Shown: positions 16,801-26,245, numbered from the stretch's first letter. The stretch is 64,000 nucleotides of DNA from Butyrivibrio sp. NC2007 (GCF_000421405.1 NZ_ATWY01000021.1:1-64000), one strand, 5' to 3'. A program made the numbers and translations. Notes: generated by a model not told the origin, from the sequence alone.

Positions 16801-18990
16801 CTCTGCATCGACAATGCCACCACACTTGATATTTATGTTCACCGTGCTCTGCGTCTCATCACGGGAACACGTAAGTTTCACTTTCTTAGTCTGTCCTTCA
16901 AACGGCTTTTTAAGAATCATGTACCACGCTGCAGTATCCTCATCCGATGCAGCAAAGCAGCCGTTTGAAACTACCGGATCGTGCACCGCATTGCCATCAT
17001 CGTCTGAAGAAAGAACACTTTCCAGCCGCTCAAAGTAGAAATACTTTGAATCTGAAGAACTGCTGTATACTATGTCTTTTTCGGGGTCTTCTATTACCAA
17101 ATTCCCAAGGAGATATCCGTTGTTAAAAAAGACATCGTCAAGACACACGTATGCTTTATCGCTCGGCCATTCGATATCAAATTCATCGCAGGTAAATACC
17201 AGCATGTACTTGGAAAAGCCGTCAGTAACGGCCTCGACAGCTTTGGTTTCCTCTCCGTCGACTATGACGGACATTAGCTTTTCAACTTCGATCTCACCGG
17301 AGGTGTTGGAAGTTAACTTGGCAGCACCATCGGCAGAGTTTTCAGTATCATATTTGGCTGCGTCTTCGGTATCATCGCCGGCAGCATCTTCAGTTGTTCC
17401 ATCTGTAGTTTTATCGTCTGCTACAGACTCTGCTGAGTCATCTTCCATGACATGATAGATGTCAGCAACAAGCTCTTCATTCTCAGCTTCTTCTGTTTCA
17501 AAAGAGATTATGACCTTACCCTTTTCGGTGTTCGGCTGGATCTCTTTTTCATCCTCATCAAGGACTTTAATGTCAAAGGAATATGACCTGACAACAAAGC
17601 CCTGTTCCTCAGTACTATCCATAACTGCTTCCTGAACTGTCTGCTCATCCTCTTCTTCAAGCTTTTTGGCAGATAGAGCTGAACCTTCAGGGAACACGCC
17701 TTCTTCAGCTCTTACTCTGATCCTGACTCCATCAACTTCTACCGTCTCATCAAAAGCATAGTTGTCCTCAAGGATCCTTACGGTCACTGTGGGGAGCTCA
17801 GCCTCGATATAGTAGAAATCAGGGATCAGAAGCACAGGAATAAACACATACTCATGCCCGACAAGATCAGGGTCGTATGTGTCAGTGGTATTGCTTAGTG
17901 GATCCAGGATCCACTTGATACCGGATACCATCTCATGGCTTACTTCGATGTCATCTCTGGCATCGTCTAAATCGGCATTTGAGTCGCCATTCGAGTCGTC
18001 ATCTAAAGAATTCGTGTAATCTGATGATGCATTATTTCCTGAGTCGGACTGTTTGTCTTCAGTGTGAGAAATTTCTGTATCTGCGGCCTCTGCATCTTTA
18101 TCTGTTATCTCTGTATGTGCTTTTGAGCCTGCATTATCTGAATCTGCAGAATCTTCCGCAGCATAAACTTTGAGCTCACCAAATGCCGACTTTATCCTGC
18201 CAATAAGCCCGTCACTGCCTGCATCGTCTGAAGACTCATCCTTTTCAGCTTCATCTGTCATGCCGGGAGTTACATCATCCCTATTATCATCTGTTTTTTC
18301 AGGTGACATTGCATTTTCAGGTACCTTCGTTTCTTTATCTGACGAGCTGTGTGTATCCTCGCTTTTATCTTCCTGGCTGCCTGCTTCTTCGCTTTCGTAG
18401 CTGCTGTCTTCTCCCTCATCCCCGTCTCCGATCACACCTACAGAAGCCTCGCCTGTATCTGAGTCAAAAAAGATTATCTCATCCTCATCAGATTCAGAGT
18501 CTCCTTCTGAAGCAGCATCTTTTTCCTCGCCTGCAGCGCCTTTCTCCGCGCCTTTTTCTGAAGGCACCAGTAAATCGGCCCCCTCGTCTTCCTCAGGCGC
18601 CTCTCTGTCCTGTCTCTCTTTGCCCAGCTCCCTGATGAGGCGCTCCTGCCTGTCAGGGTCCGGGACAACATCTATTCGCAATGTGTCAGGGAAAATGATC
18701 TCATCGAGTGCCGTGCCTGCCTTCACCTCCTGATAGGCGACATCTTCGGGAAGGTCATCAAAGCTGATGATCTTCACATCTGCAGGCTCACTCTCAGAAT
18801 AGGACTCTGCCGCATCTTCTGATTCAGCACTCTCCTCCTCGACAGGCTCATCGTCATCCTCTGCCTCTTCCTGCACCTCAGTACTCTCATCATCAAGCGC
18901 ATACGCAGGCAGAATATCAAACGATGCATACCCTATACTTGAAACAGTCAGAATACTTGCAATAAAAAAAGAAACTACCCTGTTTTTCAT
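13900..18990 (-). CDS. Giant surface protein fused to a class B sortase
   Basis: A 1,696-residue polypeptide. Signal peptide at 1-31; a long acidic Ser/Asp/Glu region to about 360; several beta-rich, probably Ig-like regions to about 1240; one Listeria-Bacteroides (InlB B-type) repeat at about 1266-1342 (GYIFKGWYT, ITLVAGWT). At 1362-1366 PKMGD is followed by a hydrophobic segment and a basic tail, which is the layout of a sorting signal. A second hydrophobic stretch lies near 1412-1427 and a strong transmembrane helix at about 1436-1459. Then comes a complete class B sortase domain: YGHNM with His1580, TLATC with Cys1674 and Arg1681. I chose ATG 18990, six bases after GGAG. Positive residues place the loop before the last helix inside and the sortase outside. 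There is no frameshift. Sortases normally have separate substrates, so this fusion is unusual. Confidence 0.88.
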   Translation of the reverse strand: MKNRVVSFFIASILTVSSIGYASFDILPAYALDDESTEVQEEAEDDDEPVEEESAESEDAAESYSESEPADVKIISFDDLPEDVAYQEVKAGTALDEIIFPDTLRIDVVPDPDRQERLIRELGKERQDREAPEEDEGADLLVPSEKGAEKGAAGEEKDAASEGDSESDEDEIIFFDSDTGEASVGVIGDGDEGEDSSYESEEAGSQEDKSEDTHSSSDKETKVPENAMSPEKTDDNRDDVTPGMTDEAEKDESSDDAGSDGLIGRIKSAFGELKVYAAEDSADSDNAGSKAHTEITDKDAEAADTEISHTEDKQSDSGNNASSDYTNSLDDDSNGDSNADLDDARDDIEVSHEMVSGIKWILDPLSNTTDTYDPDLVGHEYVFIPVLLIPDFYYIEAELPTVTVRILEDNYAFDETVEVDGVRIRVRAEEGVFPEGSALSAKKLEEEDEQTVQEAVMDSTEEQGFVVRSYSFDIKVLDEDEKEIQPNTEKGKVIISFETEEAENEELVADIYHVMEDDSAESVADDKTTDGTTEDAAGDDTEDAAKYDTENSADGAAKLTSNTSGEIEVEKLMSVIVDGEETKAVEAVTDGFSKYMLVFTCDEFDIEWPSDKAYVCLDDVFFNNGYLLGNLVIEDPEKDIVYSSSSDSKYFYFERLESVLSSDDDGNAVHDPVVSNGCFAASDEDTAAWYMILKKPFEGQTKKVKLTCSRDETQSTVNINIKCGGIVDAELVHEYPYGLDPEAIAGDDTPDFALQVKTVCANEGGAGVLYQWQYRKSGSKEWKDIDLAHSNVFGGIFEDAPYAAGDWFRCLVNGTATREVQIINASSDSKRVWTDPYNDDSDRCYISNGTVAYTIDTSSGSTVVDVVGEFAKGGKAYMIQTTNGGRGWTIITGTDAAPTQGAFATDTADLDDLYLGFSDEDALKICVEADLGDEEHSLAIGTDCAIGSGEIKDIVPLTGTLIGNVDAQKSITKVSYIGIGSRDAAQTAMNNDKGKEYPAISVVPVSTHGLRVWIDSDTTPEPYKFADGTATVKVDGQAFANVKLLSENKSAGEALSWLDAQAGSTVKFNFEVGSLATATSFKNVKAAKYEYTAKSSNIKNGRLVGEELKKYAITVADPMDSVLETLKIKTPSSVNSSLSSKARATSSGSSATTSTTNSYKADFLDISILQTSDNEAYNNKTVTEVRKDSKDRSSAAMPLKIELSYDFSGKDAIKIFREHNGTVEELTEKSGGADGTYTLNEDDGKIYVYSYKFSQFAVAYKQEVFYTVTFDDGTSKNTVKVKAGEKVTKPADPTREGYIFKGWYTKNSTLSSSTTTSSATSASVFNFDTAITKDITLVAGWTATKDNKKGNGEDSENDSRAPKMGDNIHAVWLWVLILAAGAVTFALALRELRDVKKPHSDKEKSPSKLKRALLILGIIVITTAKFFARKIRENRVKVLLAAGGAAVIVSVLALVSTMLQYKVSEDLYDGAEEIYVEESAEEIPDNLEEKTADNTPKEAEHGWWDCVDVNVRQLSEDYPDVVGWIYFENEDISYPIMYSGDNEKYLRTAYTGEKARAGSIFVDGESTPDFSDPHSLIYGHNMRDRSMFGKLRNYRNEPDYYEDHQYFQVFTRDSVYRYRIFACDVVPDNHDVFWAFGKEPANYWKMLKEVERDSFINTGIEANESDHVITLATCTENDEERLIVCAVRTDEYNYQQ

Positions 18991-19096
18991 AACCCTCTCC
19001 AACTAAAAAGTGTATAAACTCCCACTTATATTTTATCGGAATTTTGTTTCAAAAAAAATAGTTTCAGAAAATTTATTATTTTTTCAGAAATCTGTA

Positions 19097-20056
19097 TTAC
19101 GGAATTAGTTTCTGCATGGTATCGATAAATTTAATTGTATCCTCTTCAAAGGATTTCTTTTCAGAAGCTATGATCTGCCTGTAATTCTGAAATTTATTCT
19201 GATGCTTTTCAAAATCACCGCATATATCTTTCAGCAAAGCATCTATTTGGTCTAACTGCTCAGCAGGGCAGTCAAATTTATACTCGTCAGGTATTGGCAC
19301 GTCTTTCACAAACGCAGCTGATCCCTTTTTGTTTGTGATAACACAGCATCCATTGGCCGCAGCTTCTCTGGGGATTCTGTCTTTTCCTGGATGGTTTCCA
19401 AAATCAACATAAATCTTTCCCGCTTCCATCATCAGTATCATATGCTCAAGATCAAGATTTACCAGCGGTATCCATTTCAGCCATGATGCCTTTTCAATAA
19501 GCGGCTTTATATCATCAAATCCTTTAGCAGGGTTATAAAGAGCAATATTTTCTCTTAGCTGCGCAGGGTAAATGAATTATCCGTGGGCATCATTTATGTA
19601 ATCTGACAGGTACATCCCGCGTGGAGCATCCAGCTTTTTATTTACATAATCAATAGAATAATATGACTGATACAGATGAAAGAATACATTGTCATTTATG
19701 TATGAAAGATTTGTCTCTTCAGTTGACTTTATATAATTATCTACACTCATCCTCCATAATACCTTTTGGGCATTGCCAACATAAGACATACTGAGCGTAA
19801 GACCTTCCGGAAAAACCACCACGGAGTCTTCTGAACACATAACGTCAACATCTGAAACATGCGTAGTCTCATAGATTTTATAAGGCGCAGGAACTACTGC
19901 ATCCACGGCAAGCGCCTTGTCAAAAGGCGCCCTTACATCCACATAGCACATTTCCGCCCTGATGTCAGTCAGCCTTTTTATCGCAAAGCATAATTGGTGT
20001 GCGAGCTCCGGCCCTCCACTGGCCCGATTCGCAGGAGCTAATATGTATACTTTCAT
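19097..20056 (-). pseudogene. Glycosyltransferase interrupted by an in-frame stop
   Basis: One continuous frame of about 320 codons encodes a GT-B-like enzyme: MKVYILAPANRASGGPELAH at the start, then the C-terminal half with YVDFGNHPGKDRIPREAAAN, a typical donor-site segment, and a helical end. It is broken by TAA at 19577-19579, after SDYINDAHG; the same frame continues directly with FIYPAQLRENIALYNPAKGF, with no shift. The first part alone (159 residues) lacks the donor-binding half. It is the last gene of the long glycosylation run, with AAGG 7 bases before ATG 20056. A single base change would explain the break; a sequencing error or read-through are alternatives. Confidence 0.75.
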
Positions 20057-20100
20057 ATTATCCTTCCTTAACAAGCATATTCGCGAAACATCTTATGGCT

Positions 20101-21231
20101 TTACTTGTCAGCCCCTTCGCAATCTAAAGCTCTTGTATACATTTTCTTATAAATCTTCATGGCTTCTTCATTCGCTTTCTTCATTTGCTCATCCATCCAG
20201 CCACCATTAAACCAGTGGACTGAGTAGGTATTTCTCGTCTCATTTATGATCCCGGACATATAATCATATGGCTGGAAATAATCATATGCATAGATATTTA
20301 TATCTCCTACTGCCTGAGATTCTCCATTTATCTTATATCCATGACTCAAAGCCACCCTTGTGTCATAAAAACCGCATGTATTCCTATTTTGTGTGCCATC
20401 ATCATTAAGGAAAAAGATCTCTTCCCTTGCATCAAGGAATTCCTTTATCATTGGATTCCCCTTAACGGAGCCGCTTAATCCTCCAAAATTTATAATCTGC
20501 CACTTTTCCACACCGCAAAACGCTCTTTGAAATCGAAGGTTATCAATATTCTTTTTCAGCTCAACATCTGTATCGAGATAAAAACCGCCATGATTATATA
20601 AAATATCAATACGGGCATAGTCAGGCACGTATCCGAAAGCACGCGCGTTATACGCTTGATCCATATATGGATGTTTCTTTATATCATAATTATCCTCATT
20701 CCATTCAATAATTTCATAATCAGGGCAATACCTTTTCCAACTCTCAATACACTTTTTCAGGCTATCAGGCAAAGCGTTTCTCCCCAGCCACATATAATGG
20801 ATTTTCTTTGGTATCAACGGTTCGTCAGACAATTGCACATTCCCCTGAGATTCCCGTGAGCAGAAATTATGAATCAACATCATAGGCATAACAAAGCAAG
20901 TCATATCCTTAGTGCATGACATTCCGTCAAGCTGTCTTAAAACATCTGGAAACCTACTAATGTTAAGCAAAATAACGTTATTTGTCCTACATGATTCTAA
21001 GTATGTAGGCGGTTTCACCTCAAATGATTCTCCACAAGCCTCAATAAAAGTGCCCCACATTGCAGCATTATTATCAAGATAGCAATCAACAAAGGAGAGC
21101 AAATCAAGGTCTCTAAGTATTTCCGGCGTCGTAACCTGTCCAATCGCACCAGCACCAAACATTATGATCCGGCAATCGGTAGACAAAACCCTTCTCTTTA
21201 ATTCCTCAAAACTATTGCAGCACAATCTCAT
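20101..21231 (-). CDS. Rossmann module fused to a GT32-type glycosyltransferase
   Basis: A 376-residue protein. Residues about 1-125 form a Rossmann-like module (IIMFGAGAIGQ, then NNVILLNISRF). Residues about 140-360 are a Gly_transf_sug/GT32 domain: IPKKIHYMWLGR, SWKRYCPDYEIIEWNEDNYD, YVPDYARIDILYNHGGFYLD and the DTD metal motif directly after. GT32 enzymes are metal-dependent, retaining GT-A transferases of hexoses. No membrane segment is seen. It starts 27 bases after the DUF4422 gene. The same Rossmann-like module appears in five other products of this operon. Sugar specificity is unknown. Confidence 0.85.
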   Translation of the reverse strand: MRLCCNSFEELKRRVLSTDCRIIMFGAGAIGQVTTPEILRDLDLLSFVDCYLDNNAAMWGTFIEACGESFEVKPPTYLESCRTNNVILLNISRFPDVLRQLDGMSCTKDMTCFVMPMMLIHNFCSRESQGNVQLSDEPLIPKKIHYMWLGRNALPDSLKKCIESWKRYCPDYEIIEWNEDNYDIKKHPYMDQAYNARAFGYVPDYARIDILYNHGGFYLDTDVELKKNIDNLRFQRAFCGVEKWQIINFGGLSGSVKGNPMIKEFLDAREEIFFLNDDGTQNRNTCGFYDTRVALSHGYKINGESQAVGDINIYAYDYFQPYDYMSGIINETRNTYSVHWFNGGWMDEQMKKANEEAMKIYKKMYTRALDCEGADK

Positions 21232-21258
21232 TGCTAATCATTCCCTTCTGAAAGGGTG

Positions 21259-21951
21259 TCAACTTAGGTATCTCTTGTTTGCTATAAAAATATTGAATCT
21301 ATCTTTGTGCTTATACAAAAAAACATTCAATAATCGTTCAGACAAAAATCCGGGGTATCTGTTTTGATAAGTATCCGATTTCTCTCCTATCCTATTTTCA
21401 CTTGCAAATAAGATAGGAAACATCCACGAACAAAACTCTTTTAAAATGTCACGTCTCATTATGAACATATTGTATGCATGGAAATATATCTGCTTTTCCA
21501 CAAAAGCAAAACTCTCATCATACTCCGGTGATAATTTGTGGACTTCATCTCGGAGAATCTCCCAATCAGTTTTAGAATGGGTCACACAATATTGACTCCC
21601 CACTCCTGATGTATTCATCACCGGAACCGTTACGACAATATCGACGTTTGATTTTTCTAATCCATCCATTACTTCATCAGAAATATCAAACCTCCTTCTG
21701 TAATGGCTGATCCCGACAAAATCATCATCCGAGTGCTTCCAAAGCCAGTATAGTGCCGTTAGTTCGCAATATTGCCTGTTCTTGTCAGATATGTTTTCCC
21801 CCGCATCATCCCTTAGTGCACATATCTTTGTTTCCGTAAGAGCTGCTCCAACTTGAATATCCTTTTCATAAGAACGCAGGGGAAGATCATCTGTTATCTT
21901 TTTATCATATATGCTCTTCGCAACATACACAGTTGTACCATTCTTCCCCAT
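21259..21951 (-). CDS. DUF4422-family glycosyltransferase
   Basis: A 230-residue protein that fits DUF4422: VYVAKSIYDK at the start, LPLRSYEKDIQVGAALT, NRQYCELTALYWLWKH, FVGISHYRRRFD and YHAYN-like FHAYNMFIMRRD. Proteins of this family occur in capsule and glycan clusters and are predicted glycosyltransferases, sometimes galactofuranosyl or galactosyl type. It is cytoplasmic. It starts five bases after the stop of the small Rossmann protein, so the genes are tightly packed. The donor is unknown. Confidence 0.85.
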   Translation of the reverse strand: MGKNGTTVYVAKSIYDKKITDDLPLRSYEKDIQVGAALTETKICALRDDAGENISDKNRQYCELTALYWLWKHSDDDFVGISHYRRRFDISDEVMDGLEKSNVDIVVTVPVMNTSGVGSQYCVTHSKTDWEILRDEVHKLSPEYDESFAFVEKQIYFHAYNMFIMRRDILKEFCSWMFPILFASENRIGEKSDTYQNRYPGFLSERLLNVFLYKHKDRFNIFIANKRYLS

Positions 21952-21956
21952 AATGT

Positions 21957-22382
21957 CTATATCCCTTCCGGCAGCATTTTAAACGGTATATAACACTTGT
22001 CCTGATTGTTCAGAAAATAGCATTTCTTGATGTGAGACCACTCGTCACTGGCAGCATTCATAATTAACAGTTTTTTAAACCCTTGTTTATGAAGTCCTTC
22101 TATTGCACCCGGCATATTGTTTTCATTTAATGCAACAATGATTGTATCATCTTTATACTCTTCAGCCTCTTCCATTCCAATAACCGGTGTGCCTTTAATC
22201 ATTTTAGGATTACTAAGTCTGTTAGAAACAATAAAACACTGAATCCTCTTATTAAACGGCTTTGATTCAAGGCACAGTTTCAATGCTTTACCCATAACTC
22301 CGGCACCATAGATAACAATCTTATCCATGCACATTATTTTTTCAATTGCAGTATCACTAATCACCACTTTTCTCGCCTTCAA
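21957..22382 (-). CDS. Stand-alone Rossmann-like module (141 aa)
   Basis: A 141-residue protein made of one nucleotide-binding-like module: IVIYGAGVMGKALKLCLE near residue 22, CFIVSNR, GTPVIGMEEAEEYKDDTIIV and a short tail. It matches the extra modules fused to neighbouring glycosyltransferases in order and length. Its start overlaps the end of the upstream GT2 gene by four bases (ATGA). It may act as a separate subunit doing what the fused copies do in their hosts. Similar folds bind NAD or nucleotide sugars, but I cannot assign a ligand. No catalytic residues are recognisable. Confidence 0.7.
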   Translation of the reverse strand: MKARKVVISDTAIEKIMCMDKIVIYGAGVMGKALKLCLESKPFNKRIQCFIVSNRLSNPKMIKGTPVIGMEEAEEYKDDTIIVALNENNMPGAIEGLHKQGFKKLLIMNAASDEWSHIKKCYFLNNQDKCYIPFKMLPEGI

Positions 22383-23731
22383 TAGTTATCTTTGAATTTC
22401 TCCGCATAGGGAAGAACTTTTCTTAACCAGTACGCTCTGTCATTACATATGACAATTGAGTCCTTTTCAATACCACTTTTCATAAGTTGCTTTTGCATAT
22501 CCATATAATGAACTGTATTGGCAACCATATATACTGCATACTTATGGCTTTCGCATATATACTCTGGCGAAAAAACAATGTGCCCATAAATCTCGCAGTT
22601 CTGCTTTTCCCGGTCATTATCAACAAGTATTACCTTCTTGTTACATATAGTGAGAAAATCTACAACAGCTTTCCCGTTATTTCCAGTTCCAAATACAACA
22701 AATTCATTATCTGAATGGAATCTTTCATGAATATAATTATTCAGTTGTTTATTTGCCTCACATACGTTTTCTATATGTACAAAATAAGAATCTCTGCCTT
22801 CTAAAACAGGTTTTAAAGCCTTCTTTAAATCATCAGAAAAATCTATATAATTATCGTACTCACCTTTTATTTGAGAGCTCAGGAAGTCATATGCTTTGCC
22901 AATCCATTCGTTCACATCCTCATCAGGGAATTGTGATATATACCACTCAAAGCTAGAAGCCATCCATTTGAAAAACTGTGTTTTATATCCATCCCACAAA
23001 CCATTTTCTGTTAATACATTCCTCAGGCTTTCATACTCATTAATATGTTTTTTTAAACCGGCCATTGAATTTACAGATGCGTTCGGATTATCAATCCTAT
23101 ATCTATAGAAACAATCGCTCATATACCACACTCGCCTTGCATATAACTGAGTCATAAAAGAAAAACCAATATCTTGATATGATGCTCCCGGTGTTTCATT
23201 CATACGAATACCATTCTTTTCAAGGAATGATTTTTTATACAGTCCGCTCCAAAAACCATTTAACCCAACATCAAGAAGCATCCTTCCTTCATCGTATTCT
23301 ACAAGTCTATCAAATGGTGCAGCATCACAAGCTTGAAAAGGATATAAACGTCCTTCGCCAGTAATCTCAAGATAGTAATAATATCCTGCCTTAATAATGT
23401 CTAAATCATTTTCTTTAGCAATGGTATATTGATGTCCAATCATATCTGGTGGGATAAAATCATCAGCTTCTACGATTGCCACATACTCTCCTGTCGCTTT
23501 ATCTAATCCATAATTAAACTGAGCGCCAACTCCACCACCTTTAGTAAAAACACGGACTCTTTCATCTTTACTACTTAATTCACTGATAATATCAATCGTT
23601 CCATCCGTACTTTCACCATCGACAATAATTATTTCAATATCTCTTTCCAATTGATCAACAATACTCTGGACACACTGTCTTATATAGTTTTCTGTATCTT
23701 TGACATAAACAATAACTGAAACCTTTGGCAT
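22379..23731 (-). CDS. GT2 glycosyltransferase with C-terminal Rossmann-like module
   Basis: A 450-residue protein. The GT2 domain occupies about 1-230: VSVIVYVKDTENYIRQCVQS, VDGESTDGT, and the metal site VEADDF near residue 91. Residues about 330-440 carry the Rossmann-like module (FVVFGTGNNGKAV, ILVDNDREK). A helical linker separates them. The usual Asp-Asp-Gly of GT2 is Val-Asp-Gly-Glu here (VDGES), a common variant. It is cytoplasmic and packed between the next GT2 gene (16 bases) and the stand-alone module (overlap). Donor and acceptor are unknown. Confidence 0.85.
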   Translation of the reverse strand: MPKVSVIVYVKDTENYIRQCVQSIVDQLERDIEIIIVDGESTDGTIDIISELSSKDERVRVFTKGGGVGAQFNYGLDKATGEYVAIVEADDFIPPDMIGHQYTIAKENDLDIIKAGYYYYLEITGEGRLYPFQACDAAPFDRLVEYDEGRMLLDVGLNGFWSGLYKKSFLEKNGIRMNETPGASYQDIGFSFMTQLYARRVWYMSDCFYRYRIDNPNASVNSMAGLKKHINEYESLRNVLTENGLWDGYKTQFFKWMASSFEWYISQFPDEDVNEWIGKAYDFLSSQIKGEYDNYIDFSDDLKKALKPVLEGRDSYFVHIENVCEANKQLNNYIHERFHSDNEFVVFGTGNNGKAVVDFLTICNKKVILVDNDREKQNCEIYGHIVFSPEYICESHKYAVYMVANTVHYMDMQKQLMKSGIEKDSIVICNDRAYWLRKVLPYAEKFKDNY

Positions 23732-23747
23732 CTAATACCTATCCCCT

Positions 23748-25013
23748 TCACATTGAAAACCTTTCGAGAGCCAGAAACATATTTTCGTCACAAAATTCTA
23801 TGTTTTTAACACCTTTTTTTTCTAAGTTATTCATTATTTCTTTTCTTGCAGCATAATCCATAACGCAAATAATTACGAGCTCACCCCTATACTCATAATC
23901 ATCTAGCGAAACAAGAGGCACCCCTTGGATTTTCTGATCCAGATCATATTTTTTCGACACCAAGAAACAGCCCACTTTTTCCTTAAGATTGCAGGAAGAA
24001 AGGAAATACAGCATTAAGTTTCCTGCTTTCCCCGCCCCATATAATGCCACTCTTTGGTTATTTTTTACGATTGTTTCAACTCCGCTCAATAAAATGTGTG
24101 TGTTTATCATGTTTTTGTAGCTGGAGACATTGAGAATTCTGGCTATGAAATCATCAGTAGCATCTAGCTGCAATTCGTCACTGTTCTCACACATTTTATC
24201 CATTCGCCTAATATGGTCAGCCACAAGATAAACGTATCTGAAAAACTGCTTTTTTACTTCCTCACTGTAGTCCCTTTGATTAATAAGTTTTAGCAGTTCT
24301 TTAAAAACAATTATCCGGCTTCTAACATTCTCTTTGGAAAACCCACTAGTCATTATTGACGCCTCTCGAACTCTATATGTGTATAGCTTTGATGAAATAT
24401 GTCTCATTCTTGAAGCGTTTAAGAAGACCTTCATGCTAAATATCGAATCCTCGTAAAGAATCCCCTTATAAAAAAACAAATCACTGTCTAGGATCCATTT
24501 TTTTTTGACAGCAAGCAAACAAGCCGAATCGCAATATTCATTATTCCTCATCATTTTCTCAAATAGTTTTTCACCGCTTGTGGTATTGGGATAGTCGTGA
24601 TACTTGTAATACCATGAATCCTTATTATCTCTTTCTCTACTATCACCTTCATATAGAATCTCTGTTTCGAAGCTTATAGCATCTAAATTATCTTCCACCA
24701 ATGTCTTATTAAGAATCTCCAAGGTATCATTTCTAATGAAATCATCGCTATCAACAAATAGTAGCCAGTCTCCTTGAGCCGCTCTGATTCCAACATTTCT
24801 TGTCTCTGCCAGTCCCTGATTAGTTTGTGAAATTACACGAAACCTTAGATCCTGCTCAGCAAATCTTTTAAGTATTATCGACGATGAATCTGTAGACCCA
24901 TCATCTATACATATAGCCTCCCAATCTGAACAAGTTTGAGCCAATATACTTTCCAGGCATTTGCTTAAATACTTTTCCACATTATATGTGGGTACTATTA
25001 TGGAAAACTTCAT
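23748..25013 (-). CDS. GT2 glycosyltransferase with C-terminal Rossmann-like module
   Basis: A 421-residue protein. GT2 motifs: FSIIVPTYNVEKYLSKCLES, IDDGSTDSS, ETRNVGI and the metal site VDSDDF near residue 94. The C-terminal module begins near residue 317 (VALYGAGKAGNLMLYF) and ends with a Cys/Asp strand pattern (LVIICVMDYA). The middle is helical and variable. No membrane segments are seen. It is separated from the flanking genes by 16 and 19 bases. Most similar in layout to the 22379 and 25033 products, so three GT2-Rossmann enzymes lie in a row. Confidence 0.86.
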   Translation of the reverse strand: MKFSIIVPTYNVEKYLSKCLESILAQTCSDWEAICIDDGSTDSSSIILKRFAEQDLRFRVISQTNQGLAETRNVGIRAAQGDWLLFVDSDDFIRNDTLEILNKTLVEDNLDAISFETEILYEGDSRERDNKDSWYYKYHDYPNTTSGEKLFEKMMRNNEYCDSACLLAVKKKWILDSDLFFYKGILYEDSIFSMKVFLNASRMRHISSKLYTYRVREASIMTSGFSKENVRSRIIVFKELLKLINQRDYSEEVKKQFFRYVYLVADHIRRMDKMCENSDELQLDATDDFIARILNVSSYKNMINTHILLSGVETIVKNNQRVALYGAGKAGNLMLYFLSSCNLKEKVGCFLVSKKYDLDQKIQGVPLVSLDDYEYRGELVIICVMDYAARKEIMNNLEKKGVKNIEFCDENMFLALERFSM

Positions 25014-25032
25014 GCATACTACCTCTCATTTT

Positions 25033-26202
25033 TTACAGCAATTTGGGTTCAGCCCATAATATGTTTTCCTCAGGAATACCCAATGCTATCATTTGCTGTT
25101 TCGCTTTATTTGCAATATCCTTATTCCATATAGCAATTACAACGACATCATATTGTGCATCTATTATCCTCCATGGTTCAAAGACATCACATGGAAATGG
25201 TATTTTTCTTGATTCCGCTTTCAAATCCACAGCAAAAACCACTTCAATATCAGATTCTTTTAGCTGATGAAAATAATCATATCCAACATTTCCAGCTCCA
25301 TAGATAATTACTTTTTTTCCGTACAATGCATTAATATTTTCATAATAATAATGATATTTGATCGGTACTTGTTCAACTCTGGCTCTTGCCTCATAGGAAC
25401 TATGTAATTTTTTTCCTGTAAATTTCCAAAACTCTTTTTCATCTATGACATCTTTATTACTCTCAGCGATAGATTGTCTGCACTTAGACAGCTTGAATTC
25501 TTTTTCAAACGTCTCACTTGTGTTAAAGTGGGACAAGGAATTATCAAGTATCCGATAATAGTAAAATGCATCGCTTGTTGTTACAAATTTTCTGGTTTTT
25601 ATCAACATCCACATAAGCACCAGGGAATCTTCACCATACTGCTGCTCTTCTGAAACATACGAAAAACAATCCATTATGAATTCTCTTCTAAACAGCTTCA
25701 AAACCAGGCCATATGGAATCATATGCGGGCCATCAAAATATCGGTTAGAAAACTCTTGTTTTCGAGCAATATTATCTCTTATTACTATTTGCTCATACTT
25801 CAAAGCCGCTATTTTCTTTAGTGAACCATCTCTCACTTCAAAATAATTAGATGCCACAAATTCTGCATCGCTACTCTCAAGAATCAGCGATAGCTTTTCA
25901 TACATATCTGAAGAAATATAATCATCAGCATCTACAAAACCTATATATTCACCATTTGCTCTATTAAGTCCGTATTTTCGTGCTCTGACTGAGCCCCCAT
26001 TCTCTGTATGAAAAGCCTTTATTCTTTTATCGTTATATGAGTACTGATCACATATATCTCCTGATCCGTCCGTCGAACCATCATCTACAAGAATCACTTC
26101 GATATTCTGATATGTCTGTTGTAGAACTGATTCTATACATCGATCCAAATACGTAGACGCGTTGTATACTGGTATAATAATTGTCAGTAGCCGTTCACTC
26201 AT
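25033..26202 (-). CDS. GT2 glycosyltransferase with C-terminal Rossmann-like module
   Basis: A 389-residue protein. GT2 motifs: LTIIIPVYNASTYLDRCIES, VDDGSTDGS, ARKYGLNRA and the metal site VDADDY near residue 92. The C-terminal module starts near residue 297 (VIIYGAGNVGYDYFHQL) and includes VVIAIWNKD. It follows the radical SAM gene by 43 bases with a weak ribosome site. The three adjacent GT2-Rossmann enzymes probably arose by duplication and diverged in their linkers. Specificity is unknown. Confidence 0.86.
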   Translation of the reverse strand: MSERLLTIIIPVYNASTYLDRCIESVLQQTYQNIEVILVDDGSTDGSGDICDQYSYNDKRIKAFHTENGGSVRARKYGLNRANGEYIGFVDADDYISSDMYEKLSLILESSDAEFVASNYFEVRDGSLKKIAALKYEQIVIRDNIARKQEFSNRYFDGPHMIPYGLVLKLFRREFIMDCFSYVSEEQQYGEDSLVLMWMLIKTRKFVTTSDAFYYYRILDNSLSHFNTSETFEKEFKLSKCRQSIAESNKDVIDEKEFWKFTGKKLHSSYEARARVEQVPIKYHYYYENINALYGKKVIIYGAGNVGYDYFHQLKESDIEVVFAVDLKAESRKIPFPCDVFEPWRIIDAQYDVVVIAIWNKDIANKAKQQMIALGIPEENILWAEPKLL

Positions 26203-26245
26203 CTAATACACCACATTTAGGTATCCTGAAATCGTCCTGCACCTA

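Noticed and set aside
19033..19040. TCCGATAA on the minus strand upstream of the sortase fusion, as a sigma-28 -10
   Set aside because: The position of the -35 holds only a T run; a -10 alone is too weak to call.
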